A stretch of 64,000 nucleotides of DNA from Microcoleus sp. bin38.metabat.b11b12b14.051 (GCF_013299165.1 NZ_JAAFKD010000016.1:1-64000); one strand, 5' to 3'. Shown: positions 54,379 through 64,000, counted from the first letter of the stretch. Program-made: numbers and translations. The notes: a model not told the origin generated them from the sequence alone.

Positions 54379-56460
54379 CTAACCGACGACAACGATCGCA
54401 GCTAATTGAGGCAAAGCGAGCCGCGATTGGGAGGCGTCGCAGCTCGTACCTGGAGCGATCGTGTTTGTTGGCTGCTGCTTGAGCGCGACTTTGAAAGATA
54501 CGCCCCCTGTCGGGGGAAGATAGCTTTGGGGACTGAGTACGGCTCCTGGGATGGGAGATGGAGGCGAAATAAACGGTTCTTTGATAAATGGCTCTTTGGT
54601 AAATGGATCTACTTCGCGGCTGGGATTTTGAGGTTGACTGCGGTAGATGCGCGGTGGCAAATCTTTATTCTGAGGCGGGTTCGACTCAGTTGCAGACCCT
54701 GACCCATTTTGGAAAAATGAGGAGTTTTCCTGCCCTTTGGGCGCAGCCGGCAAAGGTGGCAAAATTGGAGTTGGCTTGAGTTGTCCGGGGGCTGGCGGAT
54801 TGGTTTGACCCGAGCTTCCGGGGGAATTGGGTGCGGGAAAGGCCGTGCCGTTCTTTGCTGGTGTGGGTAAGGGCGAATTTGAAGTCTTTGGTGCCATTGC
54901 TGGGTTAATTGGGGCATCGAGAACGATCGAAGATCCCATCGGTCGATCGAAAATACTGGAAATTTGCTCCACGCGTTTGAGAATCCTCTCCCCCGTGGCT
55001 CCCTTCACCACCTTCGGCTGAAACTTTTTCACCTCCACAGGCAAAAATTCTACCTTCATATTCCTGTCTTTGAGCGATACTTTCAGGACTGCGGTATCGT
55101 AATCGCTGCGAGCATTCCCGCCGAAGATAAAATTACCCAGCGAGTAAACAATCGGGCGCCCCTTGTAAACTTCTGCACCTTGCAAAACGTGGGGGTGGTG
55201 TCCCACTACCAAATCTGCTCCTTGGTCGATCGTGAACCGAGCCAAATCAATCTGCCAATCTCCCGGATAATCTGCCAATTCGACTCCCCAGTGGTAATTA
55301 ACAATAATCCAGTCTACCTGACCTCTGAGAGCTCGAATATCCTCGGCCACGCGATTGTTGCGGCGGGGGTTAGTGCCGGCTTTCCCTTGGTCGGCGGCGT
55401 GAAGGTCGGCATCGTAATAACCGAGGTAGGCGATCCGCTGACCCTTAACCTCAATAATATCTGGACGCCTCGCTTCTTTAATATCTCTGCCTGCTCCCAG
55501 ATGCCCAATTCCTGCATTATTGAGAGTATTTATAGTTTCCACCAGCCCCGGTTCCTCGTAATCCATAGCGTGGCTGTTTGCCAGATTGACAATATCCACT
55601 CCTCCTGCTGTTAATACTTTCACCGATTCGGGATCGGCTTTAAAATTTAATTGTTTTTTACCAGAGTTCAACGTAGAGGTAGTCAGGGGGTTTTCTAGGT
55701 TAACCATCGACACATCTGCTTGCCGATACTCGTCCATATTGGCGAAAGCCCAATGATAATCGTTGCCATTCGCGGCGATCGCATCAGATAGATTCACATT
55801 TCCTCCGAACATCAGGGTTACGGTTGGGTCGTAGGGATTGGCAACCTGTTTTTGTTGCCATACTGGTACTACTTCTAAGGCCGCTTGTACCGCATCCGGA
55901 CGTTTGGGAGGCGGGCCCGACATGACCGCAGCTTGCTGGTACGGGGAGACTGGGGATACTAACCGCAGGGCTATAGCCTCGTGGTAGCTCACCCAACACC
56001 CTAAAACAAATGAGGCAAGTGCCGATCCCACTAGCAGCAGAGAACGATACGTTTTAAATTTAACCCAATCGACGACCATTCGGGAACGATCGCGCCGCCG
56101 CTGGCGGTTTGCCGGTGTGACAATTCGGACTGACTGTTGCCAGAGAATATCTGGTTCTCCAGCCAAGCGCGCATGAATTCGCACTCCTTCTACTGCTGGC
56201 GAGTTAAGTCTCCAAAGTTGGTGGCAAATAAATTTAACTAAGCCTTCCCGGAGAGTGCTCCCGACTAAAGTAGTATCTGCCGCAAATTCGCGTTGGAACT
56301 CTACCAAAATTTGCACGCATCCGGCCTGAGCCTGTTCGACGCGAGCATAAATTCCTTCGGGTCTCAGCAAGCTGTCAATCCAGTAATTCAGGGCTTGAAA
56401 GTTTCCCGATCGCGCTAACTCCAAGATAGAAGGCTGCGACCAATTTTCTGTATATACCAT
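54379..56460 (-). CDS. CapA-family protein with N-terminal cytoplasmic domain
   Basis: 693 aa. Residues 1-130 form a soluble domain of unknown type that is found in front of other cyanobacterial membrane proteins. One membrane helix at about 138-158 follows. The extracytoplasmic part from about 210 to 470 is the PGA_cap/CapA domain: LMFGGNVNLSD, NLENPLTTS, NLANSHAMDY, HWGVELADYPG and HHPHVLQG, the metallophosphatase-like motifs of poly-gamma-glutamate capsule proteins. The C-terminal 200 residues are Pro/Ser-rich and disordered. It probably acts on a cell-envelope polymer; the actual substrate is not known. Confidence 0.88.
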   Translation of the reverse strand: MVYTENWSQPSILELARSGNFQALNYWIDSLLRPEGIYARVEQAQAGCVQILVEFQREFAADTTLVGSTLREGLVKFICHQLWRLNSPAVEGVRIHARLAGEPDILWQQSVRIVTPANRQRRRDRSRMVVDWVKFKTYRSLLLVGSALASFVLGCWVSYHEAIALRLVSPVSPYQQAAVMSGPPPKRPDAVQAALEVVPVWQQKQVANPYDPTVTLMFGGNVNLSDAIAANGNDYHWAFANMDEYRQADVSMVNLENPLTTSTLNSGKKQLNFKADPESVKVLTAGGVDIVNLANSHAMDYEEPGLVETINTLNNAGIGHLGAGRDIKEARRPDIIEVKGQRIAYLGYYDADLHAADQGKAGTNPRRNNRVAEDIRALRGQVDWIIVNYHWGVELADYPGDWQIDLARFTIDQGADLVVGHHPHVLQGAEVYKGRPIVYSLGNFIFGGNARSDYDTAVLKVSLKDRNMKVEFLPVEVKKFQPKVVKGATGERILKRVEQISSIFDRPMGSSIVLDAPINPAMAPKTSNSPLPTPAKNGTAFPAPNSPGSSGQTNPPAPGQLKPTPILPPLPAAPKGQENSSFFQNGSGSATESNPPQNKDLPPRIYRSQPQNPSREVDPFTKEPFIKEPFISPPSPIPGAVLSPQSYLPPTGGVSFKVALKQQPTNTIAPGTSCDASQSRLALPQLAAIVVVG

Positions 56461-58133
56461 TAATTTGCCTCCTTAACACGCTCAGCGAAGCTGACTTAAT
56501 TTTTTTGTGAACGGAACTGTAATTCTTTTAGCTTAACTGCCACTTCGCTACTCGCTGTCAAATATCTGCCACGTTGCGGGGTACTCCTGACGTGGTGGCG
56601 AATATTTGACATCTGAACTCGACCGCTACTGGGAAACCTCGAAACGATCGTTTCGATGCAAGCTTCACTGTTCCATACATTAGGCTCTACTGACAATACC
56701 CAGCACTCGTCAAGGCTGGACAAACAGCGTTGTTCGTGGAATATTTCTGCTGGTGGCGATCTCGACATCAACTTCCCAGCCTCCGCATCCGAGCCGCGAA
56801 AATCAGCTTTTTCTTCGATACTTGGGGCAACAAAACCGATGTGTAATCTGCCGGGAATTTAGTAGCTAGCGAACCAAAAACCTCAGCTTTAAACTCAATA
56901 TCACCAAATACCCTGAGGTTAGCATTAGTGCGATCGGATAAAAACGAAGAAATCGTTTAGACTTTTTGGGACTCTGAATTTTAGGCTGGTGGGGGCAAGC
57001 AATTACCTTTTTCAACCAACCGTATTGGGAAAGCGCCCTGAAATTCTGCCCAGACCCATTCCGGCTGATTTCGATTAGCTTTGCGCTGTTTTTTGCTGGT
57101 CGGTTTGCCCGAACAAAACTTATTTGTGTTCCGAATTACCATAAAATTTTCTAATCCAATTAGGCTGTTAAACTTGGCAATTGTACTCGCAATCTCATGG
57201 TTTGGCCCGGCGATCCCGACAAAGCGATGATTTTTGGCTTAGCAGTCCGCGAGGCGTACTTTGGAGTTGTGTCTGGCCCCTGGTATCGCCCTTTGGTATG
57301 TTTGTTCTCGATCGCTTCGCTTTAGCCTACAGGGTATTAAATTTCGCGGCAACTTGCCCGGGACACGACACGCCATTGCGAAATTAATCCCAAATCAGCC
57401 GCTACCGTTGAGGTCGGGCTAGCTTTGGCTGGCGGCATCGCGGCTAGCTGATGTATGGCGGCCTCAGGCAGCTTAGGATGTGTAACCGTGCATTCCCGTT
57501 GGCTCCTGAGGGCCGAGCTACCGAGACTTGTTGCTGGGCCCTGAGGTTGAGGTTTAATTGGGCGCTAGCTGCTGGGAGCGCAATTTCTTCGACAGATAAT
57601 TGAGCTAGTTATACTATGTGAAGATGTTTTGTGCGATCGCACAGCGGTTTGGCGCTGCCTCAATCACCGCAAAACGCCTCTCAACCGACGATGAGTCAGT
57701 TGCTGAGGGCAGCGCTGCCGTCATCTCACTCACATTCGGGCCACCAGCCGAGTCAGGTATGGTGGGTGAATCCTGCTGTTCTAGTTGAGACATCAGAGAG
57801 CGAGATTGCCACAGGGCAGAGTCTGTTTTAATTGTCGCTGCAAGTGTCGCTGTTTGAGCGATCGCTCGGGGTCAACTTCAGATTCTCGGATCTATTATCG
57901 CAAATGCCTCCAGCGAGGGATGCTGCCGGCTGCAAAATCTGCAACTCGATAAATTGTTTACTGGATAGATTTGGTGATAAAATGAAATTTGGTAACTCCC
58001 ATCGGCGTCACAGTTTCAAAAAACGTGAAACTGGCCAGTCTGTGGGGCTGTGCCTTCCGATGTAAAACCCAAAGTACGTTACTGTAAACAGGCAATCTTT
58101 TTGAGTAAATACACTGCGCAGGAGAACTGACAA
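56461..58133. other. 1.7-kb gene-poor region
   Basis: No gene that I can support with confidence. A cctcag.../...ctgagg hairpin lies at about 56880-56920. A 42-codon frame at 57197-57325 (start MVWPGDPDKAMIFGLAVREA) has protein-like composition but no ribosome site or recognisable family. Frames at 57631 and 57832 look random. No tmRNA, RNase P RNA or rRNA signature was found. Confidence 0.45.
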
Positions 58134-58445
58134 ATGCTACAGCGCAAAATCTATCAACTCTGTTGTGATGGTCGTGAGGTTTCTATTTTTCTTCGAGATC
58201 AGCAACGTTGGATAGAGCGCGCTCGTATCCTAGATATTGAAGGGGATCTAGTCACGCTGCGCTACGAAACCGACGAAGAAGACGAAATTAGTTCCTGGGA
58301 AGAAATGGTGCGTCTAGAAAGTATTGGAGCCGTGTCCCAGAAGTTGGCTTCGGTGTCGAGAACAAACTGCGAACCCCTAGTTTCTGACGATTGTCCTGAG
58401 GCCGAACAAATTCGCAATCACTACCCTGACTCGAATTTAGAATAG
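58134..58445 (+). CDS. Small conserved cyanobacterial protein
   Basis: 103 aa from ATG with a ggagaa ribosome site. The core is IYQLCCDGREVSIFLRDQQ followed by RARILDIEGDLVTLRYET, an acidic segment EEDEISSWEEMVRL, and ESIGAVSQKLASV. It has the look of a small beta-barrel (Sm/KOW-like) domain. I recall it as a widespread cyanobacterial protein of unknown function (DUF6679-like); the DUF number is uncertain. It is monocistronic and is followed by a terminator. Confidence 0.8.
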   Translation: MLQRKIYQLCCDGREVSIFLRDQQRWIERARILDIEGDLVTLRYETDEEDEISSWEEMVRLESIGAVSQKLASVSRTNCEPLVSDDCPEAEQIRNHYPDSNLE

Positions 58446-58525
58446 TTTTGAGCTAGATCTCGATTTAAAAAAAAGATGCGGGGGAAAAGAAAATGACTTT
58501 TCTCCCTTTTTTGTGGAGGAATTGA

Positions 58526-58563
58526 GCCAAAAACCCGATCGCTCGCCAGTCGGGGTTTTTGGC
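58526..58563 (+). terminator. Terminator-like hairpin
   Basis: gccaaaaaccc (58526 on) pairs with cggggtttttggc (ending 58563). The T/A-rich outer stem on both strands means it could stop transcription in either direction, from the small conserved gene or from the opposing nuclease-like gene. Confidence 0.75.
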
Positions 58564-58766
58564 GACTAAATTTATCAAGAACGAGAGAGTATTCGAGAGG
58601 GAGCGGAAGATAGGGAAACAAGGGGAGAAATTAGCGACCAATAAAACAGGATTAAACCGGGATGTGGTCAAATATAGCAATCGCCACATCGGTGAGGACA
58701 TAAATAACCTCATGAATAGAGCCTAGAGCATGTAGCAGAAACGGTTTGATTTCCTTGACGAAGCAA

Positions 58767-58865
58767 CTCTTCGACTTCGCGAGCGCGCTCTTCTGTCCAC
58801 TCTTCGACTTCGCGAGCACGCTCTTCTGTCCACTCTTCGACTTCGCGAGCGCGCTCTTCTGTCCA
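58767..58865. repeat. Three 33-bp tandem repeats
   Basis: Units ctcttcgacttcgcgagcgc + gctcttctgtcca (33 bases) begin at 58767, 58800 and 58833 and differ at one or two bases. They lie just downstream of the stop codon of the beta-CASP gene. On the minus strand they would read as an 11-residue repeat, which I take to be accidental. Confidence 0.85.
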
Positions 58866-58885
58866 CTGTCCACTGCTATATCAGC

Positions 58886-60520
58886 TTACTGGCCGTCGGT
58901 ATCTTCATCGAGGAAAAGTTCGGACTCGGGTATTGCTTCAAACACGGGACAGTAACCGTCGGGAGTAACTTTAAAACCAAACAAAGCACTCGATTGGTTC
59001 CAACAGCGCTGGCCGCGGTAGTGCTGGCAATTGCCGCAGCATTCGAGGTTGGTTTGAACGGCGCTGCCTTGAAACAGCAGTTCGCGCTGGGAAATGCCCC
59101 GCAATACCAGTTCTTCACCTTGCCAGCGGGCTTCTACCAAACCGGTATCGGCAAAATTAGCCCAGCGAGGATCGGCTGTAATGGGATTCGGCAAGCTAAT
59201 TGCTACTTCTGTGCCTAATTCGCTGACTTCTCCTTCATAATTAGTTTCCGGGATCGCGGGCTGCAAAAACATTTCGCCGATCGGCAATTCGACAATTGTC
59301 CCCACCGCTGGCGTGTGCAACTGGTAGCGGTTCCGCAGTTCGTCCAAGTTCGCCAAATCAGCCAAATATGCAGGGGAACCGTGGATCAGAATTACGTGCT
59401 GGGGGCGCAAATTGTGGATGAGCTGGGTAGTTCCCGGGCCGTCGCAGTGTTCTGCTAGCAGATAAGTTTCTACGAGCCTAACTGCCGATTCGCGCCAGTT
59501 GGGCAGCCATTCTGTAACGGGATATCCGGGTTTTTGAGGTGCGAGCAAAATCCACGGATTTGTGCGATCGGCAACATACAAACCCAAATCAGCAATTCGG
59601 TCACTAATCACAATACAAGGTCTGGAACCCAATTCGGAGCGCTGTTCGGCAGAAAGCCTCCGCACGCGGGGTTTCACCCTTTCGTCCCAAAATAAAGGTT
59701 GATGGAGAGCAAAATTTTGGACGGCGGTAGGAAATTGGGGCAGCAGTTCCAGGTAGGCGTCGCAGCCGTCGGCTACGGTGCCGTCCACCCAGATATCCAA
59801 GTCGCGCCCGGTGAAGTAGTGGTGGCTGCGGAGCAGCATCAGCAGTTCTTGACCCAAACCCAGGGCCGGCGAGGGTAGCAGTACCGAGTACCCGTCGGCG
59901 ATCGCGCGGTGGATGCGATCGGCTAACTGATTTTCCAGTTGTCGGCGGTGAGGGTGGCGCGCCGTGCCATAACTGCCTTCCAAAATTAACACGTCCGGCT
60001 TCATGCCCCGGAGTTCTCCCAGCGGCAAACCTTCCACCAAACGAGAATTCGACAGAAAAAAGTCGCCGGTGTACACCAGGGTGTAGGTGCGGTGGGGAGC
60101 GGCATAAGTCAGCAGCACAGTCGCCGCTCCGGGTAAATGGCCCGACGGGAACAACTGCACGCTCAGTCCCGGGCGCAGTTCGACCGAGGACTGCCAGGAC
60201 AGTGCCTGACAAAAATGGGACTCTGGCTGCTGAGATTGTTCGGGCCAGTTGAGCGGTAGCAGCCGCGCTGTGACTTCGCTGGCGTAGATTGGCAACTGCG
60301 GGAAAGATTGGTGAAGTGCTAGTAAACCTCTGGCGTGGTCGGCGTGGGCGTGGGTACACACCACAAAATCGGCTGGCAGCGATCGACTCAGTGTCGCTGA
60401 CAAAGGTGCGATATCCTCGATACCACAGTCGAGTAAAATTCGGTGCGGCCCCATTCGCACTAGCAGACAAACGCCTTCCTGTGCGTGACCTGCACCGTAA
60501 GGTAAACAATCGAGATCCAT
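58886..60520 (-). CDS. Metallo-beta-lactamase/beta-CASP nuclease-like protein
   Basis: 544 aa from ATG at 60520, with aggga upstream. An in-frame TTG at 60553 would add 11 residues. The metal motif THAHADHARG lies near residue 60, then a FPSGHLPGA segment, VYTGDFFLS near 155, a beta-CASP insert, and HGSPAYLADL toward residue 400. These make it a relative of CPSF73-type RNA-processing nucleases. The last 60 residues carry a Cys cluster (CCGNCQHYRGQRCWN ... GYCPVFE) that looks like a metal or iron-sulfur site and is unusual for the fold. It probably acts on RNA, but the substrate is unknown. Confidence 0.87.
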   Translation of the reverse strand: MDLDCLPYGAGHAQEGVCLLVRMGPHRILLDCGIEDIAPLSATLSRSLPADFVVCTHAHADHARGLLALHQSFPQLPIYASEVTARLLPLNWPEQSQQPESHFCQALSWQSSVELRPGLSVQLFPSGHLPGAATVLLTYAAPHRTYTLVYTGDFFLSNSRLVEGLPLGELRGMKPDVLILEGSYGTARHPHRRQLENQLADRIHRAIADGYSVLLPSPALGLGQELLMLLRSHHYFTGRDLDIWVDGTVADGCDAYLELLPQFPTAVQNFALHQPLFWDERVKPRVRRLSAEQRSELGSRPCIVISDRIADLGLYVADRTNPWILLAPQKPGYPVTEWLPNWRESAVRLVETYLLAEHCDGPGTTQLIHNLRPQHVILIHGSPAYLADLANLDELRNRYQLHTPAVGTIVELPIGEMFLQPAIPETNYEGEVSELGTEVAISLPNPITADPRWANFADTGLVEARWQGEELVLRGISQRELLFQGSAVQTNLECCGNCQHYRGQRCWNQSSALFGFKVTPDGYCPVFEAIPESELFLDEDTDGQ

Positions 60521-62180
60521 CACTGCGGTAGCTCCCTGCGCGCTTGTACGCAACTTGCAATCAGGCCTGATTTAAACATCGATAGCGACTGCATTCATTC
60601 GATCGAGTTCAGTCTGGGACGTAGAAACCGGGTTTGATGGACGAAAAGACTTTGTTACCACCACCGCTAAGGGTTAAAAAACCCGGTAGATCGAAGTTTT
60701 GGTGAGTCAGCCTGGGATTTTAATGTTTGCTCCCAGACTGAGCCTTCGATGCCCCGAAAGTAATTGCATTTTAAATTTGGTGCAGCGCCAGGAAAAGCTA
60801 TTTTGCCAAGGCTTTGGCCCAAATCGGCTCGCGCGGCCTCCGATAACATTAATGCTACTGGTTAGGGCATCAAAAGTTACATTTTATTGCACCTTGTAAG
60901 CGCAGCAAACTAGATATCATATTCGGAGTTTTAAATTTTTTTTCACAATTCGCGCCTGCTAAAGCTAGTCTTTTTTATGAAAAGATTTTAATTGAGCACC
61001 CTTGGGATGTTGACAAAACTTTACAAATCTTCATTTTTTATGTGGTGAGGGGGCGTAGAGTCCAACAATCAAAACTGGGAGAACCAAACTCATGGTGGCT
61101 AACTGATGCTGTCGGGGCAGATACAGGCTTTATGAGGGCGATCGACTTATTTGTAAAAGTTTGATACGTTTTCTAAGGATCGCGAATTAAATAATTTACA
61201 CAAGTTTGTGGGGTGGGCGGGAGAGCCCGCCCTTTCGGGACGGGCGAGACGCCCATCCCACAAGAATAAAAGTGTAAGTTATTAAATTTTCATTCCTAAG
61301 TAAACCTTGTGGCTATTCCACTGAGAGTTTAAATGAGTTGTGAAGTTAGCATCTCTATGGGGTGTCACCTCTTTAAAGACACAGAGCCCGTTCAGTCAGC
61401 ACAGTCGGTCAAAACAACCAATGCCCGTTCCACAATTTTTTACTGTGGAACGGGCCGAAGAGCCGGTTGCCAAATTTGATTAAAAGGATTTTTCGGACTC
61501 TTCGGCTCGTCCCACAATTTTTTTATGTGGAACGGGCCGGAGAGCGGGTTCCCAAATTTGATCGAAAGGATTTTTCCAACAGATATATTCGTGTTTATCT
61601 GTGTAATATATATAAATATTTGCATTAATATATCAATTAATGAATTAGGTAAACATCGCTTTTTTGGCAAGATTTATAGTTAAAAACAAAAGCTGTAATG
61701 GCTGCTGAATAGACGATTGATACCCTGTCTGGCAGCAAAAATGTAGGAAAAAAGTGTTTGATTGTTTGGCATTTGGTCTAAAATAGCAGCCATCGCAATT
61801 AATGCTCAAACAGATCGATCGCCCGCTTCCGCTGCGAGGGAAAAATTGAGTGTTGAGTTTGGGGATTAATGGCGGGAGTTGCTAGCGCCGCCGACCAATA
61901 ACACCTACAATTGACAGAGCGGTCGATGAGCGATCGTTTTCAGTGGGAAAAATTATGTGCAGAAAAACTTGACATCAACGGGTCATCGAAAGTAAAAATA
62001 AATAAAAGCAATAACAAAAATGAGGCTTTATATGGGATTCGCGATCAGCAACAGGCAACTATGGCATTTAAAAATTGCTATCCCTTACGACAATTTAATC
62101 TAAAATACATCCGGTAAAATACGGAGTAGATAAGATTTTTTCGCACTCTCAAATCTTAAATCTCAAATCTTAAATCTCAA
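60521..62180. other. 1.66-kb intergenic region with hairpin repeats
   Basis: A long imperfect palindrome (ttgtggggtgggcgggagag type) spans about 61207-61263. A perfect 12-base stem gcccgttccaca/tgtggaacgggc lies at 61423-61455, followed by a second, related copy to about 61575 with the shared linker caaatttgat. A 60-codon frame at 61926-62117 (MSDRFQWEKLCAEKLD) is Lys/Asn-rich and without recognisable features, so I do not call it a gene. Confidence 0.5.
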
Positions 62181-63383
62181 ATGGCAACAGCTATTCTTGA
62201 CCTAGAAATCTCCAAACTCCCGCCAGAAATTACGGTTGAGGAGCGTTACAGCAAAGCTTTGGTTTTAATTCGACTGCACGGAAAACCGATCGGACAAGCT
62301 CAAATTCCGGTAGTCGGAGGTCGGATTGAGGGCTCGCAATTGCGGGAAAGTCTGATGAATGCAGCAGGCGATAATCTGTGGAAAAATTGGCTCTACGATG
62401 CCCTGGAATGGGACGAACGCGGGGCGGTAGAGACAATCCCGATCGCCACTGTAGCGATTTGTACGCGCGATCGCCCGGAAGATTTGCGCCGCTGTCTGGA
62501 CGCGCTGATGCTGCTCCCAGACGATGGTCAGGAATATTTAGTAATTGATAATTGTCCGGCTACGGATGCTACTCGTGAATTGGTCACAAATAGTTACCCG
62601 CAAGTTCGCTACGTGCGGGAAGACGATTTAGCGGGGGAAAGCGCCGCCCGCAACCGAGCTTTGCGGGAAGCTAAACACGAATTTGTAGCGTTTACAGATG
62701 ATGATGCAGTGCCCGATCGCTATTGGTTGCGATCGTTGTTGCAAAATTTCCGCGATCGGCGAGTGATGTGTGTGACGGGGCTAGTGATGCCCCTAGAACT
62801 GGAAACGGAAGCTCAAGAATGGTTTGAGCGTTACAGCCCCTACGGGCAGGGCTTCTACCGCCGAGTTTTTGACGGCGCGCACTGCAATCCGCTGATTATT
62901 TCTCCTGTGGGGGTTTCGGCGAGTATGGCTTTGCGGAAAAGTTTAACCGACAGCATCGGGATGTTTGACGAAGCTTTGGGCGTGGGCACACCGGCTAAGT
63001 GCGGTTCAGACACCGAACAGTTTTCTCGCATTTTGCGGGCGGGCTACTGCATCGTCTACGAACCGAGGGCCGTGAGCTGGCATCGGCACCGGCGCACTTG
63101 GGAAGAGCTGCAAAACTTGCTCAAATGCTACGGAATCGGAGTCTATGCTTACTGGACGCGGATATTTGTGGTTAATAGAGAATTTAGCGTGATTCAGTTA
63201 GCTTTGTGGTGGCTGCGGTACAAACAAATTCCGGAGCTGATTGCTTCTTTGCGAAAGCAACCGGATGCTGTGCCGAGTGATTTGCTGTTGGCTCAATTGC
63301 GGGGCTGCATGAGCGGGCCGATGGCTTATTTTGCATCTCGCAAGCAGTTGCAAAAAATTAAGAAAGTAGTCAGTAGTCAGTAG
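62181..63383 (+). CDS. Glycosyltransferase family 2 protein
   Basis: 400 aa. An N-terminal extension of about 90 residues precedes a GT-A domain: VAICTRDRPEDLRRCLDAL (about 92-110), VIDNCP, GESAARNRAL (about 152-161) and the metal-binding DDD in VAFTDDDAVPD (about 171-181). A C-terminal region after about residue 300 contains an amphipathic or membrane-associated helix. It is likely to add sugars to a cell-surface polysaccharide or lipid. A second glycosyltransferase gene follows on the same strand, so this may open a polysaccharide cluster that continues beyond the window. Confidence 0.88.
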   Translation: MATAILDLEISKLPPEITVEERYSKALVLIRLHGKPIGQAQIPVVGGRIEGSQLRESLMNAAGDNLWKNWLYDALEWDERGAVETIPIATVAICTRDRPEDLRRCLDALMLLPDDGQEYLVIDNCPATDATRELVTNSYPQVRYVREDDLAGESAARNRALREAKHEFVAFTDDDAVPDRYWLRSLLQNFRDRRVMCVTGLVMPLELETEAQEWFERYSPYGQGFYRRVFDGAHCNPLIISPVGVSASMALRKSLTDSIGMFDEALGVGTPAKCGSDTEQFSRILRAGYCIVYEPRAVSWHRHRRTWEELQNLLKCYGIGVYAYWTRIFVVNREFSVIQLALWWLRYKQIPELIASLRKQPDAVPSDLLLAQLRGCMSGPMAYFASRKQLQKIKKVVSSQ

Positions 63384-63465
63384 TCATTGGTCATTGGTCA
63401 GTAGTCATTGATCATTGGTCATTAGTCAGTAGTCAGTAGTCAGTAGTCAGTAGTCAGTAGTAAGA
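63371..63465. repeat. Heptamer tandem repeat (AGTCAGT/AGTCATT)
   Basis: About twelve 7-base units (agtcagt, ggtcatt and variants) run from the end of the first glycosyltransferase gene into the gap, the first two units being inside the coding sequence. Confidence 0.88.
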
Positions 63466-63596
63466 GAGAATAGACAAGAGTGTTTTTAATTACCATTCAC
63501 CAATTACCAATTACCAATCACCTTGATTGATGACAGGTAAGTCACAAATATACTGACCGCTGTTTTTTCCCTCTTGATTCTTCCTGCTTCGTTGTG

Positions 63597-63706
63597 ACTA
63601 AGGACTAAGGACTAAGGACTAAGGACTAAGGACTAAGGACTAAGGACTAAGGACTAAGGACTAAGGACTAAGGACTAAGGACTAATGACTAAGGACTAAT
63701 GACTTC
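63597..63706. repeat. Heptamer tandem repeat (GGACTAA)n
   Basis: About fourteen nearly perfect 7-base units ggactaa in a row. It is the longest pure heptamer tract of the window and lies between two glycosyltransferase genes. Confidence 0.93.
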
Positions 63707-63734
63707 AACGTCCCAATTACCAATCACCTGGAAT

Positions 63735-64000
63735 ATGAATAGAGAAAATCTCACAGTTAGCGTAATTATTCCGACTCACAATCGCAGTGCTTCTCTGCGG
63801 CGCGCTCTTGATGCTTTGCAGTTGCAGAGTTATCCGATCGACCTGATGGAAGTGACGGTAGTCGCAGATACCTGCATTGACGATACTTTGGCAATGTTAC
63901 AAGAGTACAAAGCTCCGTTTAAACTGCACGCGATCGAGGTAAATTGCCGGAGTGCTTCAATTGCTCGCAATACAGGAGCAGCGGCGGCTAGCGGAGAATT
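63735..64000 (+). CDS. Glycosyltransferase family 2 protein, cut by window end
   Basis: The frame opens at ATG 63735 and is still open at the last base. The first 88 residues include VSVIIPTHNRSASLRRALDA and then VVADTCIDDT, ending in SIARNTGAAAASGE, the start of a typical GT-A domain with the family-2 NDP-sugar pocket. It is 351 bases after the preceding glycosyltransferase and in the same orientation. Only the N-terminal part can be seen. Confidence 0.85.
   Translation, partial: MNRENLTVSVIIPTHNRSASLRRALDALQLQSYPIDLMEVTVVADTCIDDTLAMLQEYKAPFKLHAIEVNCRSASIARNTGAAAASGE

Noticed and set aside
56496-56771. 91-codon minus-strand frame upstream of the CapA-like gene
   Set aside because: No recognisable domain and no good ribosome site; composition looks like non-coding sequence.
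58652-58873. Minus-strand frame with an 11-residue Lys/Ser repeat
   Set aside because: It arises from the 33-bp tandem repeat, overlaps a terminator-proximal non-coding region and has no recognisable start.
59604-60560. 318-codon minus-strand frame overlapping the beta-CASP gene
   Set aside because: It is an alternative frame of a GC-rich real gene, very Arg/Pro-rich, with no domain features.

Overview
The window is chromosomal DNA of a filamentous, non-marine cyanobacterium, most like the Microcoleus/Oscillatoria/Phormidium group (genus inferred, not proven). The reasons are a phycocyanobilin synthase (PcyA), a cyanobacterial-type phytochrome with its Rcp response regulator, COP23-domain proteins, a CYP110-like P450, frequent GCGATCGC (HIP1-type) octamers, heptameric tandem repeats, and dense families of palindromic intergenic repeats.

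Layout. 1-6.1 kb: a membrane Ser/Thr kinase, then a P-loop ATPase, a kinesin-light-chain-type TPR protein and a single-domain retropepsin-like protease. 6.2-8.5 kb: repeats, then panB, tatA and pcyA. 8.5-10.7 kb: an AT-rich islet with a MITE, a 27-bp palindrome, a membrane protein and an SMR-family exporter. 10.7-14.2 kb: a hypothetical membrane protein and dnaX. 14.9-23.2 kb: a photosensory cluster on the minus strand (biliverdin-type phytochrome, Rcp regulator, hybrid kinase with two Cys-His GAF domains), interrupted by an IscB element. 24-30 kb: a GNAT acetyltransferase, then tig-clpP-clpX with a large palindrome array between tig and clpP. 30.5-35 kb: asd, dapA and RNase J. 35.5-38.7 kb: thrC flanked by two ubiquitin-fold sulfur-carrier proteins. 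39-42 kb: a small protein, a P450 and a lipoprotein. 42.9-45.4 kb: COP23 and trypsin-like protease genes. 45.7-51.8 kb: a phosphoketolase/transketolase-like enzyme, two near-identical Uma2 genes around a DUF433-DUF5615 pair and a dead VapBC locus, then an HTH gene. 52-60.5 kb: fba, tRNA-Lys, an aldose-1-epimerase-like gene, a CapA-like protein, a gene-poor stretch, a small conserved protein and a beta-CASP nuclease-like protein. 62-64 kb: two family-2 glycosyltransferases, the last cut by the window end.

The most unusual content is an OMEGA system. An intact IscB nuclease gene (18882-20153) lies downstream of a conserved structured RNA that fits an omega-RNA (HEARO RNA), between rcp and the hybrid kinase gene. 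About 9.4 kb away, immediately upstream of tig, a second copy of the same RNA (29806-30032) lies in a roughly 435-bp element. That element keeps both ends but has lost iscB, so it is an orphan omega-RNA on a MITE-like element. Its stems are kept by compensatory changes and its putative guide differs, so the resident IscB may use it in trans. No TnpA transposase is present in the window.
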